This document shows positions 1 to 5,614 of a stretch of 5,614 nt of DNA, one piece after another. The stretch comes from Bacteroidales bacterium UBA3810 (GTDB lineage Bacteria > Bacteroidota > Bacteroidia > Bacteroidales > Paludibacteraceae). The position numbers were made by a program, and so were the translations under genes. The notes below the pieces were generated by a model. That model saw only the letters and a list, made by a program, of their open reading frames with translations, was not told where the DNA came from and ran no database searches. Each line of letters starts with the position of its first letter. Position 1 is the stretch's first letter. The stretch lies in NCBI GenBank assembly GCA_002368645.1, contig DFEE01000028.1, positions 1-5,614 of the forward strand, in the 5' to 3' direction.

Positions 1-361
1 TAGTGCGTCCTATTCGGGCGTAAAGTAGTTTGAGGTAATCATAGACCTCAGTGACGGTGCCGACGGTTGAACGCGGGTTTCGAGAACTTACTTTTTGCTG
101 AATAGCGATAGCCGGCGGGATTCCTTCAATCCTTTCCACATCGGGTTTCTGCATGCGCCCTAAGAACTGTCGTGCGTATGAGGATAAACTCTCTACATAG
201 CGGCGCTGTCCCTCGGCGTAGAGGGTATCGAAAGCTAATGAGGATTTGCCGCTACCGCTCACACCGGTGATTACCGTGAGTTTGTCTCGCGGTATATCGA
301 CCGTGACGCCTTTGAGGTTATGCGTCCGGGCTTCGACTATATGGATTGCATTGTTAGTCGT
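1..361 (-). CDS. uvrA: UvrA, excinuclease ABC subunit A (N-terminal 120 codons, cut by window edge)
   Basis: UvrA is the ATP-dependent damage-recognition subunit of nucleotide excision repair; it works with UvrB and UvrC in the cytoplasm. The visible part matches the N-terminal ABC half. It shows the ARTHNLK segment (residues 11-17), IPRDKL (23-28), Walker A GVSGSGKS (33-40), FDTLYAEGQRRYVESL (44-59), YARQFL (62-67), the NPRSTVGT segment (95-102) and YDYLKLLYARIGRT (107-120). The zinc modules, signature motifs and second ABC half lie outside the window. The start is abnormal. The frame opens after a TGA at 373-371 and contains no ATG, GTG or TTG before a GTG at 262-260, which lies inside Walker A. 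I place the start at ACG (361-359) because homologues have their Met about there, giving (M)TNNAIHIVEARTHNLK. This start overlaps the upstream TAA by 8 bp. Family assignment is very sure; the start is an inference and could reflect a mutation or a sequence error. Confidence 0.93.
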
Positions 362-1514
362 ACAACTGAATCATTTCGTCCACCATGCGGCGGGTCTCAG
401 GATTAGACATGTTAGTCCATTCAACAGGAATTTGCGGTATGCGAATTTCCGTCCAAGCAGCTATGCTATGCGGTGATTTGAGTTTATCCTTATTGGCTTC
501 GTAGATAAATACCCAGCAATCGGTTTCTCCGTAATACTGCCGTGCAAGGGAAGATAGGCTGTTGTTGGGGTGGATATACTCAATGGTCATCGTCTTATAG
601 GTCCGCTCGGGTTTATGCTGTTTGGACTGTTCCGTGTCGGCTTTTACAGGAGCTTCTTCTACAGGAACTTCTTGCGCCATGGCTTCTTCTATTTGCGTGT
701 CCTCGGCGGGAAGTTCTTCGGTAGCAGTTTCTTGGACCACTTCTTCAGTAGTCGGTTCCTCGGCGGGAATGGCTTCCACGGCTGTTTCTTCCACTACGGG
801 TGCGGGTTCATCCGTTACGGATTCGACAGCCGTATCGGTGTTATGCAGTCGCTCGGCAATACCGTTGGCGAAATCGACAAGACTATGCTTCAAGAAGAAG
901 AATGCAATCACGAGCAACAATATAATAATAAAGATGGTGATAAGGCCATCCCTCAATGGATGGTAGTTTTCCTTCTTTTCTTCTTCTTTTGGTTCTTCTT
1001 GGGGTTCCGAAGGCGGGTAATAGGGGGGCTGCTGTGTCTCCACTTCAGGTGTCTCGGGCTCAGGCGATTGTGTGTCGGTAGGAATCGCTTCCTCTGCGGG
1101 GGCAAATTGCTCGGCAGGTTGGTTATCCATATGATTGAGTTCTCCGATTATACCTACTATCTCATCGGCCTGGACACTCAATTTCTGCAATGGAGTAGAT
1201 TCTTCTTGGGGAGCGGGAGCGACAGTAGCGTTTTGAAGTAACTCTTTGGTGGCAGCATCGGGGTTAAAGGCTAATTTGTGATAGCCCTCAATGGTCATAG
1301 CTTCGCCTGTTGTGACATTAACGGATTTGCGTGGGGCAACCGCCTGACGGCGAAATGTCCCGAGTCCGTTAATGCGTACAGAATCATCGGACTTGAGCCC
1401 CTCAATGATTTCGGCAGTAAGGGAGGTTAGGAATTGAGCGACTTCTTTCTCAGTAGCGCCGGTGCGTTGCGCAATAATTTTACGTAAGTCAGAGGTGTTG
1501 AGCTTATTGTTCAT
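354..1514 (-). CDS. Membrane-anchored HU-LysM protein (HU/IHF domain, TM helix, Pro/Glu stalk, LysM)
   Basis: The 386-residue product has four visible parts. Residues 1-92 are an HU/IHF-fold domain: an N-terminal helical pair, GLGTF at 50-54, and a basic arm APRKSVNVTTGEAM at 60-73, where Val67 stands in the place of the usual intercalating proline of NPQTG. Residues 93-188 are a low-complexity acidic, proline-rich linker ending in a charged EEEKKE stretch. Residues 190-208 form one strongly hydrophobic helix (LITIFIIILLLVIAFFFL). Residues 209-305 are a second acidic stalk with repeated VEE/PAEE units. Residues about 306-361 are LysM-like (SLSSLARQYYG, then WVFIYEANKDKL and EIRIPQIP). No signal peptide precedes the HU domain, so an N-in, C-out topology is expected, with HU at the DNA and LysM in the periplasm on peptidoglycan. 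That role is inferred from architecture. ATG is chosen because a perfect Shine-Dalgarno lies 7 nt upstream; it overlaps the HU stop by ATGA. Confidence 0.92.
   Translation of the reverse strand: MNNKLNTSDLRKIIAQRTGATEKEVAQFLTSLTAEIIEGLKSDDSVRINGLGTFRRQAVAPRKSVNVTTGEAMTIEGYHKLAFNPDAATKELLQNATVAPAPQEESTPLQKLSVQADEIVGIIGELNHMDNQPAEQFAPAEEAIPTDTQSPEPETPEVETQQPPYYPPSEPQEEPKEEEKKENYHPLRDGLITIFIIILLLVIAFFFLKHSLVDFANGIAERLHNTDTAVESVTDEPAPVVEETAVEAIPAEEPTTEEVVQETATEELPAEDTQIEEAMAQEVPVEEAPVKADTEQSKQHKPERTYKTMTIEYIHPNNSLSSLARQYYGETDCWVFIYEANKDKLKSPHSIAAWTEIRIPQIPVEWTNMSNPETRRMVDEMIQLYD
642..809 (-). repeat. Degenerate Pro/Glu/Val repeats coding the periplasmic stalk of the HU-LysM protein
   Basis: Residues 236-291 are built from loose repeats of VEE, PAEE/PAED and PVEEAP units. 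At DNA level the 12-mer CCTCGGCGGGAA occurs at 701-712 and again at 758-769 on the plus strand, 57 bp (19 codons) apart, so repeat gain or loss would keep the frame. The composition is that of an extended acidic spacer rather than a folded domain. Confidence 0.6.
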
Positions 1515-1783
1515 TTCAGTTCCTCCTTAATGGCATTAGTGGGTTTGAAAACCAATTGTTTTTTGGCCGGCACAATGGTTATTTCGTGCGTTTGGGGATG
1601 CGACATTTTGCGCGCTGGTTTTTCTTTGACGGATAGATTGCCGAGTCCCATTAGTTGCACGGAATCGCCGTCTAATAATGCTTGTGTGATGACGGATACG
1701 GATGCCGAGAGCAGTTCCTCGGTACGAGTACGGGTCATGCCGGTTGATTGGGCAACACGCGAGATAAGTTCTTTCTGTAACAT
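1511..1783 (-). CDS. Small HU-family DNA-binding protein
   Basis: This 90-residue protein has the normal length of a stand-alone HU/IHF subunit, a small basic dimeric protein that bends and compacts DNA. Visible family features are the N-terminal helices (LISRVAQSTGMTRTRTEELL), the DGDSVQLMGLGNLSVKEKPAR segment corresponding to the usual GFGTF-V-ER-AR region at residues 38-58, and the DNA-binding arm KMSHPQTHEITIVP (59-72). The arm keeps the intercalating proline (Pro63) but is about one residue shorter than the common GRNPQTGKEI form. The C-terminal KPTNAIKEELK helix is acidic for an HU. The gene starts with ATG 6 bp after the rimO stop, without a clear Shine-Dalgarno, and its TGA overlaps the next ATG. 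Its last codons also encode the ribosome binding site of the HU-LysM gene. Because HU proteins work as dimers, a heterodimer with the HU domain of its neighbour is plausible but not shown. Confidence 0.93.
   Translation of the reverse strand: MLQKELISRVAQSTGMTRTRTEELLSASVSVITQALLDGDSVQLMGLGNLSVKEKPARKMSHPQTHEITIVPAKKQLVFKPTNAIKEELK
1522..1528 (-). promoter_or_regulatory. Perfect Shine-Dalgarno for the HU-LysM gene, inside the HU gene
   Basis: AAGGAGG on the minus strand (1528-1522) ends 7 nt before the ATG at 1514-1512. It is embedded in the last HU codons (AAG GAG GAA, Lys-Glu-Glu). It fixes the HU-LysM start and, with the ATGA overlap, suggests coupled translation of the two HU proteins. 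No other start in the window has a comparable site, and Bacteroidota generally make little use of Shine-Dalgarno sequences. Confidence 0.75.
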
Positions 1784-1789
1784 AATATC

Positions 1790-3115
1790 TTAGGGTTGAA
1801 TAGTTCCGTATAAATCAAATTCTTCTGCCTGTGTAATCCGGACGTTGTAGAAGTTCCCGATTGTTAAGTTATTGTGCTTAATCAATACTTCGCAGTCTAC
1901 TTCAGGGCTGTCATATTGTGTTCTGCCGATGTAGTAACCGTTTTCTTGGCGGTCAATAATCACCCATAGTGTCTTACCAATCTGTGCTTCGGTCCAGGCT
2001 GCGGAAATAGATTGTTGTACTCTCATGACACGGCTGAGACGGGCTTGCTTGACTTCATCAGTGATAGAGTCCTGATAATGCTCGTGGGCGTAGGTGCCTT
2101 CCTCGTCCGAATAGGCGAAAGCGCCTAAACGTTCAAAGCGTTGTTGTTTGAGCCATGCGATTAGTTCCTCAACATCTTCCTCCGTCTCTCCCGGGTGTCC
2201 CACCATGACGGTTGTGCGAATGACGATGCCCGGCACTTTAGCCCGTATATGGGCGAGTAGGGCGTCTTGTTCCGCTTTAGTCAAGTGTCTGCGCATGAGT
2301 CGGAGCATATGGTCGGAGCAATGCTGGACAGCCAAATCGAGGTACTTGCATACATTATTGTGACGCGCCATGACATCGAGTATCTCTTCCGGAAAATCGG
2401 CAGGATAGGCATAGTGTAACCGAATCCACTCAACCCCTTCTATCTCAGCCATTCGGTCAATCAGTTCCGGCAATTTATGAGTGTGATAAATATCTAAGCC
2501 ATAGGAGGATAAATCTTGAGCAATGACATTGATTTCTTTGACCCCTTTGGAGACAAGCCACTTCACTTCGCTCAGTATATCTTCCATAGGTCTGGATGTA
2601 TGTCTTCCTGTAATAAGCGGGATGGCGCAGTAGGAGCAGAAACGGTTACAGCCTTCTGATATTTTTAGATAGGCGTAATGGGACGGTGTTGTTAGTATTC
2701 GCGGCTCGGATGCAGACGGACAAAGGGGCGCCGCGATATTACGGCTGCCGGTCATCTGTCTTGCGCGTAAGAGGTCAGTAATACGTGAATAATCAAATTT
2801 ACCATACCAACCGTCCACTTCGGGTATTTCTTGCTCTAACTCCTTGAGGTATCGCTCGGAGAGGCAGCCCATGACATAGAGTTCATGGAGTGTGCCGGCG
2901 GCTTTACGCGCCGCAAAACGCAGAATGGTATTGATGCTTTCCTCTTTAGCATCACCAATAAAACCACAGGTGTTGATAATTGCAATCGGGGCATTCGGGG
3001 TCTCAGGATCATGATGACAAGCGTAGCCGATGGCATTCAGTTGTGCCATCAAACGCTCTGTGTCACAAAGATTCTTGGAACACCCTAAGGTGAGTATATC
3101 AATATCTTTATTCAC
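1790..3115 (-). CDS. rimO: RimO, ribosomal protein S12 methylthiotransferase (radical SAM)
   Basis: RimO adds a methylthio group to a conserved aspartate of ribosomal protein S12 (Asp89 in E. coli), using S-adenosylmethionine and two iron-sulfur clusters. At 441 residues it is full length. The N-terminal UPF0004 domain has its cluster ligands Cys12 (TLGCSKN), Cys50 (NTCGF) and Cys84 (MGCLSERY). The radical SAM motif CNRFCSYC gives Cys156, Cys160 and Cys163, followed by AIPLITGRHTSRP. A VMVGHPGET segment lies at 303-311, and a C-terminal TRAM-like domain covers about 376-440. The segment GCSKNLCDTERLM and the short TRAM region favour RimO over the tRNA enzyme MiaB. The start is GTG (3115-3113). 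An in-frame TGA lies three codons upstream (3124-3122), and the next in-frame ATG (residue 23) would remove Cys12. The gene begins 11 bp after recQ and ends 6 bp before HU, so it is almost certainly co-transcribed with both. Confidence 0.96.
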   Translation of the reverse strand: MNKDIDILTLGCSKNLCDTERLMAQLNAIGYACHHDPETPNAPIAIINTCGFIGDAKEESINTILRFAARKAAGTLHELYVMGCLSERYLKELEQEIPEVDGWYGKFDYSRITDLLRARQMTGSRNIAAPLCPSASEPRILTTPSHYAYLKISEGCNRFCSYCAIPLITGRHTSRPMEDILSEVKWLVSKGVKEINVIAQDLSSYGLDIYHTHKLPELIDRMAEIEGVEWIRLHYAYPADFPEEILDVMARHNNVCKYLDLAVQHCSDHMLRLMRRHLTKAEQDALLAHIRAKVPGIVIRTTVMVGHPGETEEDVEELIAWLKQQRFERLGAFAYSDEEGTYAHEHYQDSITDEVKQARLSRVMRVQQSISAAWTEAQIGKTLWVIIDRQENGYYIGRTQYDSPEVDCEVLIKHNNLTIGNFYNVRITQAEEFDLYGTIQP

Positions 3116-3126
3116 TGTTAATCAGA

Positions 3127-5310
3127 TTAATAACCTAATTCGGAATGTACTTGGATTCGTACTAAACGGACATGTATTTCGTCATAGTCATCTTCTCCGA
3201 GTTCCTGCATGGCGAGTTTGATATTATCATTCGTTGCGGTCTTGAAATAGCGCAAGATGTCTGCTTTCTCATCGGGGTCAACCACTTCGTCAATGAAGTA
3301 ACCGATATTGAGTTTCGTACCGCTATAGATAATCGCTTCAATCTCTTCGAGGAGCTCCTCAAGGCTCAGTCCCAAGCTTACAGCTAAGTCGTCTAAGTCA
3401 ATATGCCTATCGATAGCATGGATGATCGATATTTTACGGGTTGATTCGCGCGCTTTAGAAAGTACGCGTGTATCTTCGAAGCGCGTGATGTTATTTTCCT
3501 CGACGTATTTTTTGATAATTTTGATGAAGGCTTCGCCATAGCGTTTAGCTTTTCCGACGCCGACTCCGGGGATATTGGCTAATTCCTCTAAGGATATAGG
3601 GTAGGTAGTAGCCATGGCCTCCAGTGAGGGGTCTTGGAAGATGACGAAGGGAGGCACATCCATGCGCTTACTGATGTTGCGTCGCTCGTCTTTCAGAATA
3701 GCATAAAGAATGGGGTCCGCGGCTTCTCCGTTAGCGGCTTGATTCTCGTTAACCTCATCCTCATCTTCGTCCTTTACTTCTATGGGAACCTCGAAGGGCA
3801 CTGGGTGTTTCATGAACTTGCGTCCTTCCTCGGTAATCTTGAGGTCTCCGTAAGATTCGATATCTTTGGTAAGATAGCCGGTGAGCATGGCTTGGCGGAT
3901 GACGGCGTGAAGGGTACTTTGTTCCTCGTCGGAGGCTATGCCGAAGTTCTCCAAGGTCGTATGTCTATAGGAAGTCACGGCAGCGGTCCTATCGCCATGT
4001 AAAATCTCGACGATATGGTCGGCTTTGAATTTTTCGTTCAATTCTTCAATTGTTTCCAGTGTTAGAGATAGCAACTCTTTGGCGTCCAACATCCTATAGG
4101 TCTTGCGGCAGTTGTCGCAATTGCCGCAATTGTCTTTCTCGTACTCTTCGCCGAAGTAGTGTAACAGCAGTTTGCGTCGGCAAATAGTAGATTCGGCATA
4201 TGATTGTGTTTCAAACAGCAAAGCATTGCCGATTTCCTGTTCTGCCATAGGTTTATCGCGCTGGAACTTACGGAGTCTCTCAATATCTTTGGGGTCGTAA
4301 AAACAGAGACAATATCCCTCGCCGCCATCCCGTCCGGCGCGACCGGTTTCCTGGTAGTATCCTTCAAGGGATTTAGGAATGTCGTAATGCACAACAAAGC
4401 GTACATCGGGTTTATCGATACCCATACCGAATGCGATAGTTGCGACGATAATCTGGCATTCTTCCATAAGGAATGCATCCTGATTGGCAGCCCTGGTCGG
4501 GGCATCCATTCCAGCGTGGTAGGGCAGTGCTGATATGCCGTTGATTTTGAGCGTTTCGGCAAGTTCCTCCACCTCTTTTCTTGCCAGACAATAGACGATA
4601 CCGCTCTTGCCGTTCATGGAGCGGATGAACTTGATGAGTTCCTTATTGACATCATCTGTTTTCGGGCGTATTTCGTAATACAAATTAGGACGGTTGAAAG
4701 ATGATTTGAATACGGTTGCGTCAAGCATGCCGAGGTTTTTCTGAATGTCGTGCTGTACTTTAGGTGTAGCGGTAGCCGTTAAGGCAATAATGGGTGCTCT
4801 GCCGATGCGATCTACCATGGCACGGATATTTCTATATTCCGGCCGGAAATCGTGTCCCCATTCGGAGATACAGTGCGCTTCGTCAATGGCGTAGAAAGAA
4901 ATGAATAAGCCTTGTAGAAAATCGATATTGGTATCTTTTTGCAGAGACTCGGGTGCGAGATAGAGCATTTTGGTTTTGCCCGCCATGACATCGGCTTTCA
5001 CTGCCAAAATATCCTGTTTGGAAAGGGACGAGTTGATAAAATGAGCAACACCATCTTCTTCGCTAAAATTACGCATGGCATCCACTTGGTTTTTCATCAG
5101 GGCGATCAGGGGAGAAACAATGATTGCCATACCGGGCATAAGCAGTGCCGGAAGTTGGTAGCAAAGGCTTTTACCTCCGCCGGTAGGCATAAGTACAAAG
5201 GTGTCTTGCCCGTTCATTAGATTGTTAATAATTGCTTCCTGATTGCCCTTAAAAACATCAAAACCGAAATGGTGCTGCAAGGCAGCAATAAGTTGCTCGT
5301 GTCTGGCCAT
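3127..5310 (-). CDS. recQ: RecQ, ATP-dependent 3'-5' DNA helicase
   Basis: RecQ unwinds DNA in recombinational repair and fork processing. The 727-residue protein carries motif 0 with Gln24 (FKGNQ), Walker A TGGGKS (43-48), DEAH (143-146), the aromatic-rich loop SEWGHDFRPEY (149-159), motif III LTATAT (177-182), the segment ATIAFGMGIDKPDVR (290-304) and motif VI QETGRAGRDG (320-329). Zinc-binding cysteines are seen at 377, 395, 398 and 401 (CGNCDNC). A winged-helix RQC region follows to about 500, then a very acidic linker (511-519) and an HRDC domain (about 531-607) with PPFVIFQDPSL and IPGVGVGKAKRYG. A further roughly 115-residue C-terminal region, possibly helix-turn-helix, makes it longer than the roughly 610-residue E. 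coli RecQ. From memory, Bacteroides RecQ has this same extended form. ATG at 5310-5308 is the only plausible start, with an in-frame TAG at 5322-5320. It is the first gene of the operon, about 50 bp below a good Bacteroidota promoter. Confidence 0.97.
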   Translation of the reverse strand: MARHEQLIAALQHHFGFDVFKGNQEAIINNLMNGQDTFVLMPTGGGKSLCYQLPALLMPGMAIIVSPLIALMKNQVDAMRNFSEEDGVAHFINSSLSKQDILAVKADVMAGKTKMLYLAPESLQKDTNIDFLQGLFISFYAIDEAHCISEWGHDFRPEYRNIRAMVDRIGRAPIIALTATATPKVQHDIQKNLGMLDATVFKSSFNRPNLYYEIRPKTDDVNKELIKFIRSMNGKSGIVYCLARKEVEELAETLKINGISALPYHAGMDAPTRAANQDAFLMEECQIIVATIAFGMGIDKPDVRFVVHYDIPKSLEGYYQETGRAGRDGGEGYCLCFYDPKDIERLRKFQRDKPMAEQEIGNALLFETQSYAESTICRRKLLLHYFGEEYEKDNCGNCDNCRKTYRMLDAKELLSLTLETIEELNEKFKADHIVEILHGDRTAAVTSYRHTTLENFGIASDEEQSTLHAVIRQAMLTGYLTKDIESYGDLKITEEGRKFMKHPVPFEVPIEVKDEDEDEVNENQAANGEAADPILYAILKDERRNISKRMDVPPFVIFQDPSLEAMATTYPISLEELANIPGVGVGKAKRYGEAFIKIIKKYVEENNITRFEDTRVLSKARESTRKISIIHAIDRHIDLDDLAVSLGLSLEELLEEIEAIIYSGTKLNIGYFIDEVVDPDEKADILRYFKTATNDNIKLAMQELGEDDYDEIHVRLVRIQVHSELGY

Positions 5311-5359
5311 ACCAATACCCTAAAATATAATTATACGCTTATTTTTTTGTTATCGCTTG

Positions 5360-5390
5360 CAAAGGTACGTATTTTTTTTGAGAAATGCAA
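5360..5390 (-). promoter_or_regulatory. Bacteroidota-type promoter of the recQ operon
   Basis: Read on the minus strand, TTG (5390-5388) is followed after 20 bp by TACCTTTG (5367-5360). This matches the Bacteroidota sigma factor consensus TTG, about 19-21 bp, TAnnTTTG. Transcription would start a few bases further on, leaving an AT-rich leader of roughly 40-45 nt before the recQ ATG. As no comparable promoter is seen between the downstream genes, this one probably drives the whole recQ-rimO-HU-HU/LysM-uvrA unit. Confidence 0.85.
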
Positions 5391-5398
5391 GTTTTTTG

Positions 5399-5415
5399 AA
5401 AAAAAAATAAAAAAA
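5399..5415. promoter_or_regulatory. A-tract between the two divergent promoters
   Basis: Nine A residues, one T and seven A residues (5399-5415) sit between the two -33 boxes, and a T8 run (5372-5379) lies inside the recQ promoter spacer. Such tracts are stiff and intrinsically curved, and AT-rich DNA just upstream of a -33 box can raise promoter strength. An effect on both promoters is inferred from position only; the region is otherwise featureless. Confidence 0.45.
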
Positions 5416-5416
5416 T

Positions 5417-5448
5417 TTTGCAGATGTCAGAATTTTTGTGTAATTTTG
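5417..5448 (+). promoter_or_regulatory. Bacteroidota-type promoter of the MFS transporter gene
   Basis: TTTG (5417-5420) is followed after 20 bp by TAATTTTG (5441-5448), an exact TAnnTTTG match at the usual spacing. The expected transcript start lies about 5452-5457, giving a very short leader of around 20 nt before the ATG at 5475. The element is back to back with the recQ promoter; the two -33 boxes lie 27 bp apart. Confidence 0.82.
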
Positions 5449-5474
5449 CCCTCGCTTAAGCAATAATAGTACAT

Positions 5475-5614
5475 ATGAAACAACGCAATTTGTCTTTCGG
5501 ACAATTATTCAATCTTAGTTTCGGATTTTTCGGAGTGCAGATAGCTTACGCGCTCCAGAGTGCTAATATTTCTCGTATTTTTGCGACGCTTGGAGCCGAC
5601 CCTCATCAGCTCAG
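5475..5614 (+). CDS. MFS transporter, SLC45-like sugar carrier type (N-terminal 46 codons, cut by window edge)
   Basis: Only the first 46 residues are visible, beginning MKQRNLSFGQLFNLSFGFFG. The pattern (short polar N-terminus, NLSFGFFGVQ, then ALQSANISRIFATLGADP) resembles the first transmembrane helix of SLC45-type major facilitator permeases common in Bacteroidota, which are often annotated as sugar or maltose transporters. Residues about 13-28 (NLSFGFFGVQIAYALQ) would be transmembrane helix 1 in the inner membrane. The substrate cannot be judged from this fragment. ATG at 5475 is the first start after an in-frame TAA at 5457-5459 and lies 26 bp below a consensus Bacteroidota promoter; there is no Shine-Dalgarno. 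The gene is divergent from recQ and probably unrelated to it in function. Confidence 0.75.
   Translation, partial: MKQRNLSFGQLFNLSFGFFGVQIAYALQSANISRIFATLGADPHQL

Noticed and set aside
340..375. A ribosomal frameshift joining the HU-LysM protein to UvrA, to explain the missing uvrA start
   Set aside because: There is no slippery heptamer before the TAA, and a fused membrane-LysM-UvrA protein would place UvrA on the periplasmic side. An ACG start or a point change is simpler.
570..1241. A 223-codon open frame on the plus strand opposite the HU-LysM gene, rich in Phe, Gly and Arg
   Set aside because: It is the antisense of Glu/Pro/Ala-rich codons, which leaves long stop-free frames on the other strand. 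It has no domain, no promoter and no ribosome binding site, while the minus-strand gene has clear domains.
1784..1789. Possible terminators between the minus-strand genes
   Set aside because: All junctions are 11 bp or shorter or overlap, and no GC-rich hairpin followed by a T run is present.
2794..2801. TAAATTTG on the minus strand, a possible internal promoter box within rimO
   Set aside because: No TTG lies at the required 19-21 bp distance; a match to TAnnTTTG alone is expected by chance.
4062..4562. A 166-codon minus-strand frame inside recQ
   Set aside because: It lies out of frame within the helicase and zinc-binding coding region, has no recognisable domain, and recQ itself is intact.
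5269..5466. A 65-codon plus-strand frame across the divergent promoter region
   Set aside because: It runs from the recQ 5' end through both promoters and the A-tract. Its Lys/Phe-rich product only reflects AT-rich DNA.

Overview
The window looks like a chromosomal segment of a Bacteroidota species, most likely order Bacteroidales. Three things suggest this. Both promoters match the Bacteroidota form (TTG, about 20 bp, TAnnTTTG). Most genes lack a Shine-Dalgarno sequence. RecQ, RimO and the HU/LysM protein resemble Bacteroidales proteins. Genus cannot be fixed from what is visible. I see no mobile element, CRISPR array, tRNA or rRNA.

Layout: nearly everything lies on the minus strand as one tightly packed operon. 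Read in the direction of transcription it runs recQ (3127-5310), rimO (1790-3115), a small HU-family protein (1511-1783), a membrane-anchored HU-LysM protein (354-1514), and the first 120 codons of uvrA (1-361, cut by the window edge). Junctions are 11 bp, 6 bp, a 4-bp ATGA overlap and an 8-bp overlap, with no room for terminators. A 164-bp AT-rich gap (5311-5474) carries two back-to-back promoters. One drives the recQ operon leftward; the other drives a rightward MFS transporter gene of the SLC45-like sugar carrier type, of which only 46 codons are visible. No stretch over 300 bp lacks a gene.

How the genes fit together: RecQ (helicase) and UvrA (damage recognition in nucleotide excision repair) bracket two HU-fold nucleoid proteins and RimO, the ribosomal protein S12 methylthiotransferase. 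The operon therefore mixes DNA repair, nucleoid architecture and ribosome modification. The transporter is probably unrelated and only shares the intergenic region.

Two points deserve most attention. First, the HU-LysM protein has an N-terminal HU DNA-binding domain, one transmembrane helix, a Pro/Glu-rich stalk and a C-terminal LysM domain, which is the architecture expected of a physical link between chromosome and cell wall. Second, the uvrA reading frame has no ATG, GTG or TTG where its start should be. An ACG sits exactly at the expected position, inside the overlap with the upstream stop codon, and the change that would turn ATG into ACG is silent in the upstream gene.
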